64,000 nt of DNA. Source: Turritopsis dohrnii (lineage: Eukaryota > Cnidaria > Hydrozoa > Anthoathecata > Oceaniidae). The stretch spans positions 248,001 through 312,000 of the forward strand of contig BQMF02000203.1 of assembly GCA_027922465.2 (NCBI GenBank), written 5' to 3'. Below, piece after piece: positions 1 to 12,056 of this stretch. Position 1 is the first letter of the stretch. Every line of letters begins with the position of its first letter. The position numbers were made by a program, and so were the translations under genes. The notes under the pieces are model-generated. The model made no database searches and had not been told where the DNA came from. It saw only the letters and a program-made list of their open reading frames with translations.

Positions 1-1119
1 AAGTTGAAGTTTTCTCTCTCTACGTTTTGAGTGTATTGTTACACTGATAAAAGATTGGTTTTACCAGAGGTTGTGACTTCGAATCTGCTTCTGGTTGAAC
101 ACAACTTGTACGAGCCGTTTATAAGGAAATTTGACGTTTATTGACACAGTGATACAGAGCAGGTGGACATGGGCGGCGAGCGACGCCGCCTTGGCGGCTA
201 GTATTCGAATAAATTTACAACTTTCTTTTTAATTAAGTGGAAAGTAATTAACAAACTCCCATATGAGAAAATTATTTCTGCACTTAAGGCGTGTGCAGTA
301 GCTAAAGCTGAGGAGAAGAGCTGTAAGGTGTACAGCATGTGCAGAGAAATAAAAAAGATATTTGTGCTTTTAATAGTGTTTTCAGATTTTTTACGACTTA
401 ACTGCTATTATATCGAAGTGTTAATTGATCATAAAAAGTCAGACTAATAAAATGTCGGATAAAATCCCTTATAACTTCTGAAATATTTAACATTTCAATG
501 TCATTTTAATGTCATTGGATAGCCCTTCTCTTTCTTTTTCTGTTGGTATCGAACGTTTCTTATTTTAACAATTATGTCAAACGCTACAGTGAATAATTTT
601 TTGGGTAGCCTTATTTTTGAAACACACTGTATGTTTTAAAACGGGGGTTGAACATATGATTCTATAGAAAAGTTGAACAAAGATTATTTGTTCCATAATT
701 GCTACATTGTGTCCTTTAAAAAACCTTGTTCTTTTGAAATAAGTATTACATTGAATGTAATACTCACATTTCAATGAAAGCCTATTGTTCTTATAATTTC
801 ATCAAAACAACTTATACGCACGATGTTTTAATATTCATAAACTAGCATGTAGCTTTAGCTAAAAATGCCCCCGTCCTCAAGCATTCCAATTTGTACACAC
901 AGCAAGCTATACTTTGCAAGCTATACAACGGAAACAAAAACAAAGAAAACTTTGTTACTTTTTGTTATATATATATATCTCTTGGTCCTATGTCACACTG
1001 ATGCTACTTTCAAAAAGTGTAATTAAGGATTAACAAGTAATATCAGAAAGTATTGGCTACAAACAAAAGAAATGTGTGAACTGAAACCATGGTTACGTAT
1101 TTTATAATCAAAATAAGAT
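1..1119. other. no gene seen
   Basis: AT-rich. A short GC-rich patch lies at 168-202 (GGGCGGCGAGCGACGCCGCC). Open frames are short and lack splice or domain support. TTTGAAACACACTGTATG at 615-632 is a fragment of dispersed repeat A. Confidence 0.5.
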
Positions 1120-1215
1120 AAACATTTGTTAAAGAAATTCTGTAAGAGCCAAAAGAAAGAAAAAAAAACTTTCTCAAAAAAAAATTGAAGCGAAAAATCC
1201 ATTAGAAATCTGCGT
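1120..1215 (+). repeat. 95-bp direct repeat, copy 1
   Basis: GTAAGAGCCAAAAGAAAG and GAAGCGAAAAATCCATTAGA recur at 2288-2385. Confidence 0.55.
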
Positions 1216-2149
1216 TCCAAACTTTGATTCGAAACAAGAAATAGCCAAAGTTTACATAAAAAACAAGAAAAAAATGTAAGAAGGTTTTATTGATCATGAT
1301 CACACCAGGTTTGGGGGAGCACAGAAAGAAGGAAAACACGAAGAACGACAATTTGTAGGCTTTCTTGCATACACAGAAATCCAATTAAAATCTTTTTAAG
1401 GCAAAATCTGCCAAAAACCAGTGCATTGAATAAAATTTATCGAACGAAAGATTATTTAGAGCTAAAACATATACAAAAATAAAATGTTGTTGGCAAAATT
1501 TTAGATTTCAAGCTGTGCTTCAAAATCCTAGTCGTTTACTTCACTAAAACAACACAAAAGTAATATGAAAAATGTCTAATGTTCGTATGTTAGCATACGA
1601 ACTTCCTAAATAACATAGTATAATATAATAATAAATTAGGAAATAGATACGAAAAAACATTCCACTTACAGTACCATGCTTTGAAACGGGAAAAAAAGCA
1701 AAGTCAGCTAATTAATTGTATTCCACCGTGTAACGTCAACACGAAAGTTGGAAGATGATGAAGAACAAAATCGGAACTGACATTCGCCTATCTCGTGAAA
1801 CTACTATGCCTCCTCGCTCGCTTACGCTCGCTGCGGGGGCAATTATCTACGATGTGTGTATCTAACCTCCTGAAAACTCTAAAAGTTCAGACATAAAAGT
1901 TAGCTTTATTTATTATAGCGATCATTAAAATTTGATAGGTCACCGAAGCATTCAGCCGTGTTTTTACATGAATGTAGTGAACAAACTATAGATGTCCCAC
2001 TTTTATGTAGGCCTTTGATTAGAATTCATTCTTTCATGGATTAAGTTACAAAACATCAGGTTATGTACTTTCAAAATAAAACGTAATCTACTTTTAAATG
2101 TTTGATATTTAAAATCTTCCAAAATTTGCAGGTTGCGTTCCTTCATTAG

Positions 2150-2280
2150 AACTTACATTGCGTTATTGGTAGAGTCTCACAGACTCTAAATCGAAGACTA
2201 ATTGTCATTTTGGCCGGAATAGGAGTAGGAGTGTAGTACAAGAGTGTTTTAAGATGGTATTCGCTTTCGCTGCTACCGTA
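2150..2280 (+). repeat. dispersed repeat R4, copy 1
   Basis: TTACATTGCGTTAT, GAGTCTCACAGACTCTAAAT and GGTATTCGCTTTCGCTGCTA match 29312-29475. Confidence 0.55.
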
Positions 2281-2287
2281 ATAAGAT

Positions 2288-2385
2288 TTGTTCAAGAAAT
2301 TTTGTAAGAACCAAAGGAAAAAACAAAAAAACCTTTTGGAAAAAATCAAAGCGAAAAATCCATTAAAAATCTTCGTTTCCAACGA
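2288..2385 (+). repeat. 95-bp direct repeat, copy 2
   Basis: GTAAGAACCAAAGGAAAA and AAAGCGAAAAATCCATTAAA match 1120-1215; the spacing is about 1.17 kb. Confidence 0.55.
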
Positions 2386-3847
2386 TTCATTTCTGATTTT
2401 AGTTTTAATTAAAAAAAAGAATACCTTGCACATGAACTTCGTATTTTGTTATGTCTGATATATAGCAAGCAAGAACAGAACTTTAACATGATGTAAGGAA
2501 AGAAATGTTGGCGACATCGTACCAATATGTTAGTCAATTTGTGCCAACATGTTTGCGTGGTTTGCACCTGCTTTAACAGGGAAATAAAATCATAATTCAA
2601 GACAGATGGCAATTATGCTTAATTGCATAATATAACTCATATGTCACAGATAAGTATTAAAATATTATGAATTATAAAATATTATAAACTTCGTAAATAA
2701 TGTCTGTGAAGATAATATATTGGCACATTAAAACTGACAGAGACTCATAGATTCCGAATCGAAAAAACTGACTAAATCGGTAGGAAGTGATGTTAATGAT
2801 TTGCTGAAATCACATATCCGATGTATCTTTGTTCTCTCCACCTGGAAAATGAATCCTTTTTTAGCTTGTATATGTTTTGATATTTGCGGAATTGTCTTTT
2901 CTGCAAATTTGTGTCAATATTTGTCAAAGTTTTTAATTTTCCGATTTCCACGCTAGTAATATCTTCCTGGTTTTTTTCTAGATGCCTATATTCCATTTCT
3001 TTTGGAACTTGCCTAGTTTAGGGGCTACTTATGCTCAATTTACTGCGGAGGCATTATTAAATTGACCTATGTGCAAATAATGGGTTTTTGTGGTTTTTGT
3101 ATAGGCGTTTTTAAAAATTCCTGAAATTCTACTCTTATAATGGTCATTAGGTACTCAGTATTCATAAAATGGCGACCTTAAGGCGAATATCCACTTCAGA
3201 TAATTGTCCGCAAACCGGACCGGATCGCTTCGAACAACAAAAGACCACGTGAAAATATTTTCACGTGGTCTATTGTTTACGTAAATTGAACATTTTTCTT
3301 TTACAATTCTTTTCACGGCAAATAAGTTGCTCGCGAAAAGAAAAACATCTGAAAGATAACATTGTGGTAAATTTAGGGGTGGTGTATATGAGATTCGGCA
3401 ATTTTCAAAAGCTTGAAGGCGTGATCAGAAATGAGAAGAAAAACATGCGGCTATTTAAGATTATATATACTTCCATCCTTCATGTAAGATTATATATACT
3501 ACCATCCGTCATGTTAGATTGAGCACTCCAAAACTTACGTCAGTTAACAGTTAAATACATCTCAAAGAGAATGAAATGTTCCATCATAACATTTTCATGC
3601 CATTAAGAAAAACCTTGCTGTGGATGGTGTTTGGTAATTCTTCGATATGATATGTGAATATTAGAACATCATAAAAATATAAAATATGTAAAGCAACAGG
3701 ATACATAGAAAAGGGGCTATACTTGATCACTGGGGTTTGATGCGCCGTTTAAACAAAAATTCTGTGAAGATCCGATATCAAATGCTTATTCCAGATATTC
3801 AGTCATAGAAATGCGTAATGTATTTATAAAATAAAATGGATTAAAAG
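2386..3847. other. no gene seen
   Basis: AT-rich. Only the 30-bp palindrome at 3242 stands out, plus a short repeat TTAAGATTATATATACT... at 3457 and 3488. Confidence 0.45.
3242..3271. repeat. 30-bp perfect palindrome with two CACGTG
   Basis: AGACCACGTGAAAAT followed at once by its exact inverse. Holds two CACGTG E-box/G-box sites 16 bp apart. Confidence 0.8.
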
Positions 3848-4193
3848 ATTTTTTTTATATAAGCAAAGTTTATAATCAACACTAGTAAGCAACAGTACTA
3901 TCAGAATTTTAGATAAATTAGCAACGTGCAATTTTGAAATGACGAAACACTAGCACATTTCTTTAAATTGTTACACTATATTGTTAGACTAGGTTGTAGG
4001 ACTAGGTTGTGCCCTCTATAGAATGATTTGAATGTCCTAGACTTTGTAGCTACTTGGTACCTTAACTAAACAACTAAAACGTACAAAAAGGTCTTCAAGA
4101 TAGGACATGTATGTACTATCGATTAATGCTTAGCGACAAATTAAGGAACATTAGTACTATATCTGAACTTGGTTGCTTATATAAAAAAAACGT
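3848..4193 (-). repeat. repeat R2, copy 1
   Basis: Ends in T/A runs next to ATAAGCAA/TTGCTTAT; inside, CACTAGTAAGCAACAGTACT matches the other R2 copies. Confidence 0.55.
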
Positions 4194-4661
4194 GTTAAAG
4201 GTTCTAGATAAAACTTTTTTCGCGCCAAAACGCGGACTTATGCAATGATTAATTTTATGGATACAATATTAATTCTTCAATATGTTTTTGTAAACGTTTC
4301 TAAAAATTTTTTGGAGAAAACGCACAAATTCTTACTTATTGCTAAAGGCTTTCTTTGTAAAAGTTTTACTGAGGCACAGAACTTGGAACGAGGCTAGGTG
4401 TTTCAGTTACGTAATCTTTGGTCAGCAATGAATGTGTATTTTAGCTACATGATGTTGACTACTTTAAATAATCACTGCGACGAAGTGCATTTCCATTGAA
4501 ATGGTGTATATAATTGTGTGTCTTTCTTTTAAAATATACTCCTCCGCAGTGATTTTCAACAAGTTTTCCCGACGGTAATTGATAGCGCCACAAGAATGAC
4601 TAGAATGGGGTCTTAAATAAATTTTGTGCAAGGTTTCGCATCATGTGAGAAAAAGTAAGTC

Positions 4662-5107
4662 AATTAGCAGGATTCGGAAAAATCATGTTTCGTTTACACA
4701 AAACTAATTTTATACAGCTTTGTGGGGGAATTATACACAACTTAGGGGGTGTTTATATGAAAGCGAGCTGGCCCGGTTAAACGGGCTGGCTCGCTTAGCC
4801 GAGATCTCGCTTATATTAAGGAATATATGTTTTTATTCGAATGTGTTTATATGAAAACCGAGACAGCCCGCCTAAGCCCGCATATAAACACCTCCTTAGT
4901 AGAGTTGTTCGTGAATTTTTCCCTACAAAGTCATTAGAAACTTCACGTTAATACTTGAAATAAGCGTGCAAAGTAATAATGTTTCTTTCGATGCAACAAA
5001 AGGTTTGAATCTCTGAAGTAACTTTTTAATTGAACAGCTCTTAAAAAAGTTCTCAAAAGTAATTGCTTTTTTCGTGTAACAGGCTCGTCGATCTTACGAA
5101 TCTCCCT
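4662..5107 (-). repeat. dispersed repeat R1, copy 1 (split by a 151-bp element)
   Basis: Read in reverse: GGGAGATTCGTAAGATCGAC, GAGCCTGTTACACGAAAAAA, CACGAACAACTCTACTAA, then the insertion, then GTTGT and TGTAAACGAAACATGATTTT. Boundaries come from comparing the four copies. Confidence 0.65.
4745..4895. mobile_element. 151-bp TTA-flanked short inverted-repeat element
   Basis: Ends GGGGGTGTTTATATG and CATATAAACACCTCC are inverted, with TTA on both sides (4742-4744 and 4896-4898). TWA duplications are typical of PIF/Harbinger elements. It is inserted in R1 copy 1 at the same trinucleotide used by the element at 26569. Confidence 0.75.
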
Positions 5108-5236
5108 TATGGTGTTTTCATAATTCCAGGGGTGCAAATTTATTGCGAAGGAGCTCATTTCTATAAAAATATACACACTATTTCAATAAGAATGTTCTTC
5201 ATCGCAGTGACTTTTTTAACGATTTTGTCCACTAGG

Positions 5237-5345
5237 AGACCTTTCCTGAACTCTGTTTAAACACCGTTCTAATATCTAGTTATCAAGCATCGCCTCGTTT
5301 CTGTGCTATTAATATTGTTCTTCTAGTTGCAATGTTTTCTAAATT
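5237..5345 (+). repeat. repeat R3, partial copy 1
   Basis: AGACCTTTCCTGAACTCTGT, TTAAACACCG and GCCTCGTTTC match other R3 copies. Confidence 0.5.
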
Positions 5346-5587
5346 GATAAAATGTTACGACAAGTGAGAGCTTGTGAACACATGGGTCCCAGCGGGCACA
5401 AAGACGTCGTAAAGACGTCGTAAAGACGTCTTTTCAAGACGTCCCTAAGACGTCGCAAAATGTTCGCGAAGTGGGAATCTCAAAAGACGTCCCAATTACA
5501 TCTTCATTGAGACGTCTCGATGACATCCCAACGACATCGTAACGACGTCGCAGGATTATGAAATTTACTCTTTCAAAAACTGTAATA

Positions 5588-5665
5588 GGCCACAGGCGGA
5601 CCCGAACCTGGAACCTCTGGTGTGCCAGCCGAACTCGTAACCGTTATGCCACTGCTGCTTGTTGT
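5588..5665 (-). repeat. tRNA-like segment in the GACGTC element
   Basis: On the minus strand an A-box-like GTGGCATAACGGTTACGAG and a B-box-like GGTTCGGGTCC are spaced as in a tRNA, but the stems are imperfect. tRNA-derived repeat, not a working tRNA. Confidence 0.45.
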
Positions 5666-5721
5666 CAAGACGTTTAAAAACATTTAAAATAAATTATTCT
5701 ATACAGACTGATTGCTTTTGA

Positions 5722-6210
5722 AAGTTTATAATTGTTTCGAAGATCGTTATTGAATCTGCAAAGAGACGTCCCAAAAACGTCGTAAAAGGATCCCAATTGC
5801 GACGTCCCGTTTCAGACGTCCCTACGACGTCCCAAAATGATCTTAAGTTTATAATTGTTTCGAAGGTCGTTATTCAATCCGTATAAAGACGTCCCAAAAA
5901 CGTCGCAAAAGGATCCCAATTGCGACGTCCCGTTTCAGACGTCCCTACGACGTCCCAAAATGATCTTAAGTTTATAATTGTTTCGAAGGTCGTTATTTAA
6001 TCCGTATAAAGACGTCCCAAAAACGTCGTAAAAGGATCCCAATTGCGACGTCCCGTTTCAGACGTCCCTACGACGTCCCAAAATGATCTTAAGTTTATAA
6101 TTGTTTCGAAGGTCGTTATTTAATCCGTATAAAGACGTCCCAAAAACGTCGTAAAAGGATCCCAATTGTGACGTCTCGTTTCAGACGTCCCTACGACGTC
6201 GCAAAATGAT
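5722..6210 (+). repeat. 123-bp minisatellite, about 4 units
   Basis: The first GACGTC of each unit lies at 5765, 5888, 6011 and 6134, exactly 123 bp apart. Units share AAAAGGATCCCAATTG and TAATTGTTTCGAAGGTCG and differ by a few bases. Confidence 0.85.
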
Positions 6211-6276
6211 CTGGAAAGCAAACGACCATTTTACGATTAAAATGAGACGTCTCAAAGACGTCTTGTGCCCGCTGGG

Positions 6277-7522
6277 GTATTTCTGCTTTAACTGGTCACT
6301 AGAGTCACTAAAACTCCTCATTTTTCAGCTGTATCTGAACATGTGTTACATTGTCATTCTCGTCCTAGTTTTGATAATTTTACCATTCTCTCCCCCGCAC
6401 GTACTAATTCTGATCTTGAAATTAAAGAGGACGAATAGATGCATAGAGCAAAGCCTCTTTCGAACAAGAACATTGCGTCCTCTGTTCCTATTCACTGAAT
6501 TTTTGATCGTACGATCAATATTTTTGTTTTATATTAACGTATTTTCTATTGTAACTGACTACTTGATAATGGGCGTTCCACAGCCGAAACGTCGTCGTCG
6601 CAATAAAATGCAGAATATCAACAGGTGGCATTTATTTATTCATCTTTTATACTTAGTAATAATCACAATAATATTTCCCTTCTGTTACTTAAGAAGTAAT
6701 TAAAAGCAATTAAAACCCCTAAAATGAGGCCATAGTTGTGCTTCACTTTGACATAATATAATTTTTAAATTTAGAAATTTGGTAAAGGTGTGTTTTTTGT
6801 GAAAACAGTTCATGTCTAAACGCAACAGAAGTCATCAACATGCCAATAACTTGTTTATCTGATTGCTTGCGAGAAATACGATATTTTAGTAGCCAAAACA
6901 TTAGTCTTCAGAAGTCACATTTTGGATTTTGCACTTTGAGGTTGACTTAAGATTTTCCGCCTAAAACAACAATATTGATCATGATTTATCATAATCCTAT
7001 CATCTTTTAATCCAGTTTTCATTTTGAAAAGTAATAACGTTTGCATCAATCAGCAGACAGTGTTGATACCTCGGCAAAAAATTTTATTATTGTTCCTTTA
7101 TTATGATCAACCAAACCGTTGCGTGAAGACTTCAGGACCTGTCTCACAATTGTGAAAGTCTCATTTGGCGAGAATTCGCCGTTCCCGGAATGCTTTTATC
7201 TCCTACATATAAAATACAACCAGCACAATGTAACGAATGAAAAATCATTAAAAAGACCTCCACGGAAAAATAAAAGGGTTTCCCGAACAAAACTGATATT
7301 CTCACCAGCTATTTAGAACAGTGTGCTTAAAGTAATCCCAACAAGTATTATTACAGCGTTGTGTTGTATTCAAGATTACTAAGATAATTACATTTCCACA
7401 ACGGTCAATTGCGAATTTGGTATCGATTTCATGTAAGTATTAACAGAGGCCATCTTAAAGGAAAAATGTCTGGAATGAATGTTTGCTTTTTGAATATATT
7501 ACTTATGTTCCAGCTAAACAAA
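6277..7522. other. no gene seen
   Basis: The 165-codon frame at 6206-6703 starts inside the GACGTC element and is mostly hydrophobic residues from T-rich DNA; it is not supported as a gene. Confidence 0.45.
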
Positions 7523-9104
7523 ATATGTGACCGTCCAGGGGATTTTGATAACAAACGATAAAACGTTATATAAATAACGTTTTATGGTTAAAAAGAACAA
7601 AAGAAATAACGATATTTATCGTTCTTATGTAACGTTAATACGATACTCAAGTAACGTTATAACGTTATCACTGAAACGATAATATCGTTTTGGTAACGTT
7701 ATATTCTTCTATCAGTAACGTTATAACGTTTTATCGTTTTATAGTTATAACAACAAATAAATTCGTCTCCTGTTTATTATAAAGCACACGACAGGCAACA
7801 ACAGCAATCGCACTTTAAAACTATGCCGTTTATGTTTCAAAGAATAAATAATCTAATAAGTAATGGGAGAGTTTTTCGTTCTTTGAATAATAATTTTTCT
7901 TATTTTAAATCACGACAAAAAATATCGCTTGTAAAAGATGTAACAACTTAGGATGTGGATACCATAGTAAATGCAGGAGGTTCTTTTTTGTGTATTGATC
8001 ACAGTATAAACCCCAAAAACGTTCATTCTGTTCAATCAAAACTCATTTTTCTATTTTCAAAATTTTCTCAAGTTGTGTTTTACTTTCATACTAACATAAC
8101 ATCTATTTCTTTTCGCCTATTTGCATGAACTGATTACCTGGTTCTCATTCATTTACAGTTAAAAGATACAATATGTATTTAAAAAACTACAACTAATAGA
8201 AACCGTCCGCTATAATGCTATTTTAAGTTGTTCGACAGAATTGCTATTGTAATCCCTTCGGGAAAACGTTTTATTTTCAAAAAGATTAATTTTCACTTAG
8301 AGAAAGTTTTCAGCAGAGATTTTCTTCGTGAAACCTTTTGAAGACCTATACTTCAATAGCATTAATAAAGATCTTGGAGGGCCGCATACACACTCTTAAT
8401 GGGAAATTTCTTAAATATTTAAATTTGGCTTCATTCTACCCATGAGGAAAACATTAGGAAGATCTTTTATTTGCATTGCATTGCATCTTCTTTTTAAAAA
8501 CATTCGAAAACACTCTGTTCATGTATGTAAACATTCGATTTGAATTCTCTGATGTTTTGGCTGAAATCACGTTTTGGTTTTATATATAGTTATCCTTGGA
8601 CTATTTGTGTTTTGTTTGTAAGCATTGGAAATAAAAGATAATACATCGTTCCCTGAAATTCAAAACACACCTTCACAGCTACCACAAAGAGAGTTAGAAC
8701 TGTAAGGCAATTCCTGAAAAACAACCCATGGTATATTAAATTTACCGGAGTACGAATTCATTGTTTATTTCAGAAATGGAGAGGCAGTGTCCTCATTTTT
8801 CTTAAGTTTATATGGAAGTGGCTGTAGGCTGAAACATCTGAAAAAAATTTCATAATAATTACTTTTGTGAGAACTACAAGAAAAGGTTTTCATAACCGTA
8901 TAACATTTTATCGTTATGTTGTAACGTTATATCGTTATCGTTATCGTTACAGTAACGTTACTTTATAACAACGATATAACGTTATATCGTTATGCATAAC
9001 GATATAACGTTATAAAGTAACGTTATTACTTAAAATAATAACGTTATTATAACTATATAACGTTTTATCGTTTGTTATCAAAATCCCCTGGACGGTCACA
9101 TATG
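7523..9104. mobile_element. foldback-like element, 1.6 kb, AACGTTAT-rich ends
   Basis: About 48 bp of near-perfect inverted ends (TGTGACCGTCCAGGGGATTT, then GATAACAAACGATAAAACG). The first and last 200 bp are made of short AACGTTAT/ATAACGATAT repeats that can fold back. No coding frame inside. The target duplication is unclear. Confidence 0.7.
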
Positions 9105-9892
9105 CTAAAGGTAGTATCAGAGCCTCTATCGGTCTACCTTGTCAAAAGTCAGAGGGAAAAAATGGAAAACCGCTTTACAACGGACACCTTTTTGTCATTC
9201 CCATTGATGTAAGAGGTTTCACTGTACTTCATGATGAAAAATAAAATGTAGTGCCTGCTCCCTATCTAAAGAAGTCACTGAAACAAATACGCAAGGCAAA
9301 ACTATAGATGAGCTTCAAATCTTGATTATTGAAGATCCTGTTTAAACTAAAAATCAAACAAACTTCACAAAAAAGCATTTCAAGTGATTACGTGCTTTAA
9401 CAGAAACATCATGAGAACTAAATAAGTCGATCTTTAAGTTGTTCTTGAAGCGCAATGAGTGCATCTCATTACATGTAAAGACGCGTGTGTTGTTCACAGG
9501 AAAATGGCTTCATAAGTAGCATTTAACATTGTAGTATACAGCAGCTACTGAGCAAATAAAATTTATGTTTATAAACATGATGACACTGGGGAACTCATTT
9601 TGTTTGGTGGTGTCACTTTTGTGCTGTTTACACGGAAGTTCTGATATGTTTTAGGAGATACATAGGAGAGGTGTTTTTATCAAGGAAGTACTGCAGGTAA
9701 ACTAACAACTATTCCTATACTTATTCATCTGCAACTGTCAATTTAAAACTGTTCAAATCTGGATCATCCAAAGGCCGCTAGTCTGTTCGCTCAACTCAAT
9801 GACTGTCGATAGGGAAGAAAAAATTACTAATAAAGGTACTTTCGGAAAATTGTGCGATGCAAACATGATAATGACTTCACATCTCTAGACGA

Positions 9893-10020
9893 GACTTTCG
9901 GTTCTAATTACGGATATATCGATGGAATTCGTGATGTATTTTTTGTAAGAAATGGAAATGTAGAAGAGAAAATCGAAAAATAAGTTTGGAAAAAAATCAT
10001 TAATTTCCTAACGATCAATC
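9893..10020 (+). repeat. dispersed repeat A, copy 1
   Basis: Shares GTGATGTATTTTTTGTAAGA and AAAATCGAAAAATAAGTTTG with the copies at 10726-10890 and 14216-14430. Confidence 0.55.
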
Positions 10021-10387
10021 AAGACATGATGATATTTTGAATTACGGAATTTGATACTTCGAGAAGCTTTTAAAACTGACTATATTAAGTGAAAATTGTT
10101 TAAATTATGTGAAACACAAGCAGTTAAACTTTTTAAGCCTTTAATACTTACATTTGTCTAGCTACTACCGTAACAGTTCAAGTTTTAGTAAGTCTTTTGG
10201 ATGGAATAGATAGAATTTATGCAATGAAACTTTTTAATAACCAGTCAAGTCCCATCTCGAATAACAAACAAATGCGAAAAATTAGTTTATAGTGCACAAC
10301 TTGGATCTCTTTAAAACATTATTTTGTCAAAATTATATCCATATTGAAAATTTATTGGAACAAAAATCAAAGACTAAGATTGGTATA

Positions 10388-10592
10388 ATGTCTGTTGGAC
10401 GGAATCTGTTGGATGAAGCGAATGCAACAAATTTGTCAAGTAAATATATTCAATACTACAATAGCTAAAACTTTAATTATTTAGTATCAAACATTTTTAA
10501 ATGTATAAAGCTTCTAACTACCTATACAAACTTAACTCAATTTTATGATGAAATTTATAAACAGCTAGTATTTTTCATCCAACAGACCGTTC
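10388..10592. repeat. short inverted repeat, GTCTGTTGGA family
   Basis: GTCTGTTGGACGG and CTGTTGGATGAA on the left pair with TTCATCCAACAGAC on the right; about 200 bp, no gene. Confidence 0.4.
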
Positions 10593-10725
10593 CTAAGTTC
10601 CTAAAAGAATATGATTGCCAAGAACCGTAAAAACTTTGGAAGGAGTGTTGCATTCAATCATTTCTTTAAATTTGGAATGTATAGGTTAGAACCTTAGTTA
10701 GAAATTGAGTGAATTTCATTTTTCA

Positions 10726-10890
10726 AATATCACCTCCTTCTACTTTTCCATTTCCTACAAGAAATACATCATGAGAAAGACCAAAAGATACGGATTCCAT
10801 CGATATAAAATTTATAAAAATTAATTGGACATTTCCTTCAAAAGTGCGATGATATTTTTTGAAACCAAGTTTTTGAAACACACTGTATAG
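10726..10890 (-). repeat. dispersed repeat A, copy 2 (inverted)
   Basis: Read in reverse it matches 14216-14340 closely: CAGTGTGTTTCAAAA, then CCAATTAATTTTTATAAATT and GGAAATGGAAAAGTAGAAG. Confidence 0.6.
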
Positions 10891-10996
10891 AAAATTAAAC
10901 ATTTGTTGTGGTTTGATATTAAAGAGGTTAAAAAATGTGTGGCTTAACATTTTGGAGTGCTCAACCCTAAAACGATTACAGGGCATGGAATCGTTA

Positions 10997-11809
10997 GGGG
11001 CCATCAATAATTACATCACGCTAGGGGGTGGGTGGTTTTTCCTGATTTCCGTGACGTAGTGTGACGGTCAAAAAAGGGGTGGGTAGTACTTAGTTCAAGT
11101 CCGAGAGATTACGATATAAAACATTTTCGATGTGAAGTATTTCTTGTATTAGTCAAAAAAAGAGGTTGTTTTCCGTTTTAGCGGAATCTTTTTTTATAGT
11201 TTTCAATGTAAATAGTGCTTTAGTGTTGTTTACTATAAAGTCCGGATGAGAACTCGAGGAATTTAAATACATTAGCTGCGCCATTGAGTATTTTTGCATA
11301 CGCGATCTTGATGCTTACTTCCTTGCAACAAATGCACCTAGAAGAAGTGTCTTTAACCGAGTTGAGAGACGAATGTCGAACCTCAGCAAGGAATTGAGTG
11401 GTCTTATCCTCCCCCGCGACAATTTTGGCACCTATTTAATTGGAACTTAAAAACTTTGAATATGTGGCTGAAGTTCTTGCCGAATAATGATCAAAATTGG
11501 TGATTGATGGTCATCCAGTTGTTGCTGAATTTATGAAGGTGGAGCCATCGAAAATCACAAAGCCAAAGGAATGAAAGAGAAAATATGTCCGAGAATCGCA
11601 ACATTTTTACAAATCGTGAAATGCACCGACGAGGCATGTTGCTTTCCATTCCAATCATCCTACTTGAAAATAATGATTCTTGCCACCTCCTGTCCCAGTG
11701 GTTTACTCTCAAAATGGTGGTATCAAATAGGCCAAAGATGATAAAGAAACTAAATAAACAATAATGTTTAAACAGCAAATTTAGCGTGATGTAATTATTG
11801 ACTGGCCCC
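10997..11809. mobile_element. 813-bp TTA-flanked element carrying a coding relic
   Basis: Inverted ends GGGGCC(AG)TCAATAATTACATCACG match over 26-27 bp with one base missing on the left. TTA lies on both sides (10994-10996 and 11810-11812). This fits a Harbinger-like insertion. The inside carries a decayed plus-strand coding region. Confidence 0.75.
11308..11720 (+). pseudogene. decayed coding relic of a multi-copy animal gene family
   Basis: The plus strand reads DAYFLATNAPRRSVFNRVER, RMSNLSKELSGLILPRDNFG, then after stops FEYVAEVLAE and LVIDGHPVVAEF. Further on come FLQIVKCTDEACCFPFQSSY and, one frame over, LPPPVPV. I recognise these as conserved pieces of an uncharacterised, high-copy family found in cnidarians and arthropods (memory only). 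At least two stops and two frameshifts are present. Confidence 0.5.
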
Positions 11810-11820
11810 TTACCGAATTT

Positions 11821-12056
11821 GATCAAAAATTGAAATTTCTTCAATTTTCATAAGAATCTGTACAATGAAGGGTGGCGATTTCGAACTTGACAAATATTTT
11901 GTCAGGTTTGACTAAAATTGGGTAATTTGGGCCAAATTTTGACCAAATTTCGAAAGTTCTTCAATTTTCATAAAAATTTGTAGGGATCATATTTGAAAAG
12001 TGCTGATTTCGAATTTGACAGTCATTTTGTCAGATTTGACCAAAATTTGGCAATTA
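11821..12056 (+). repeat. tandem duplication, about 119-bp unit
   Basis: TTCTTCAATTTTCATAA recurs 119 bp apart (11837 and 11956), followed in both by GATTTCGAA and TTTTGTCAG-TTTGAC; the two units have diverged. Confidence 0.6.

Larger units (their letters stand above)
5388..6276. mobile_element. GACGTC-rich inverted-repeat element
   Basis: Ends CCCAGCGGGCACAAAGACGTC-like on the left and the inverted form on the right (GACGTCTTGTGCCCGCTGGG). The inside is full of GACGTC sites, a tRNA-like segment and a 123-bp minisatellite. A partial relative starts at 60987. Confidence 0.7.

Noticed and set aside
5391..6276. CRISPR-like array
   Set aside because: The repeats are contiguous 123-bp units with no unique spacers, in a eukaryotic context.
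6206..6703. 165-codon plus-strand frame
   Set aside because: Starts inside the GACGTC repeat element, is mostly hydrophobic residues from T-rich DNA, and ends in a basic run shared with repeats; no domain or splice support.
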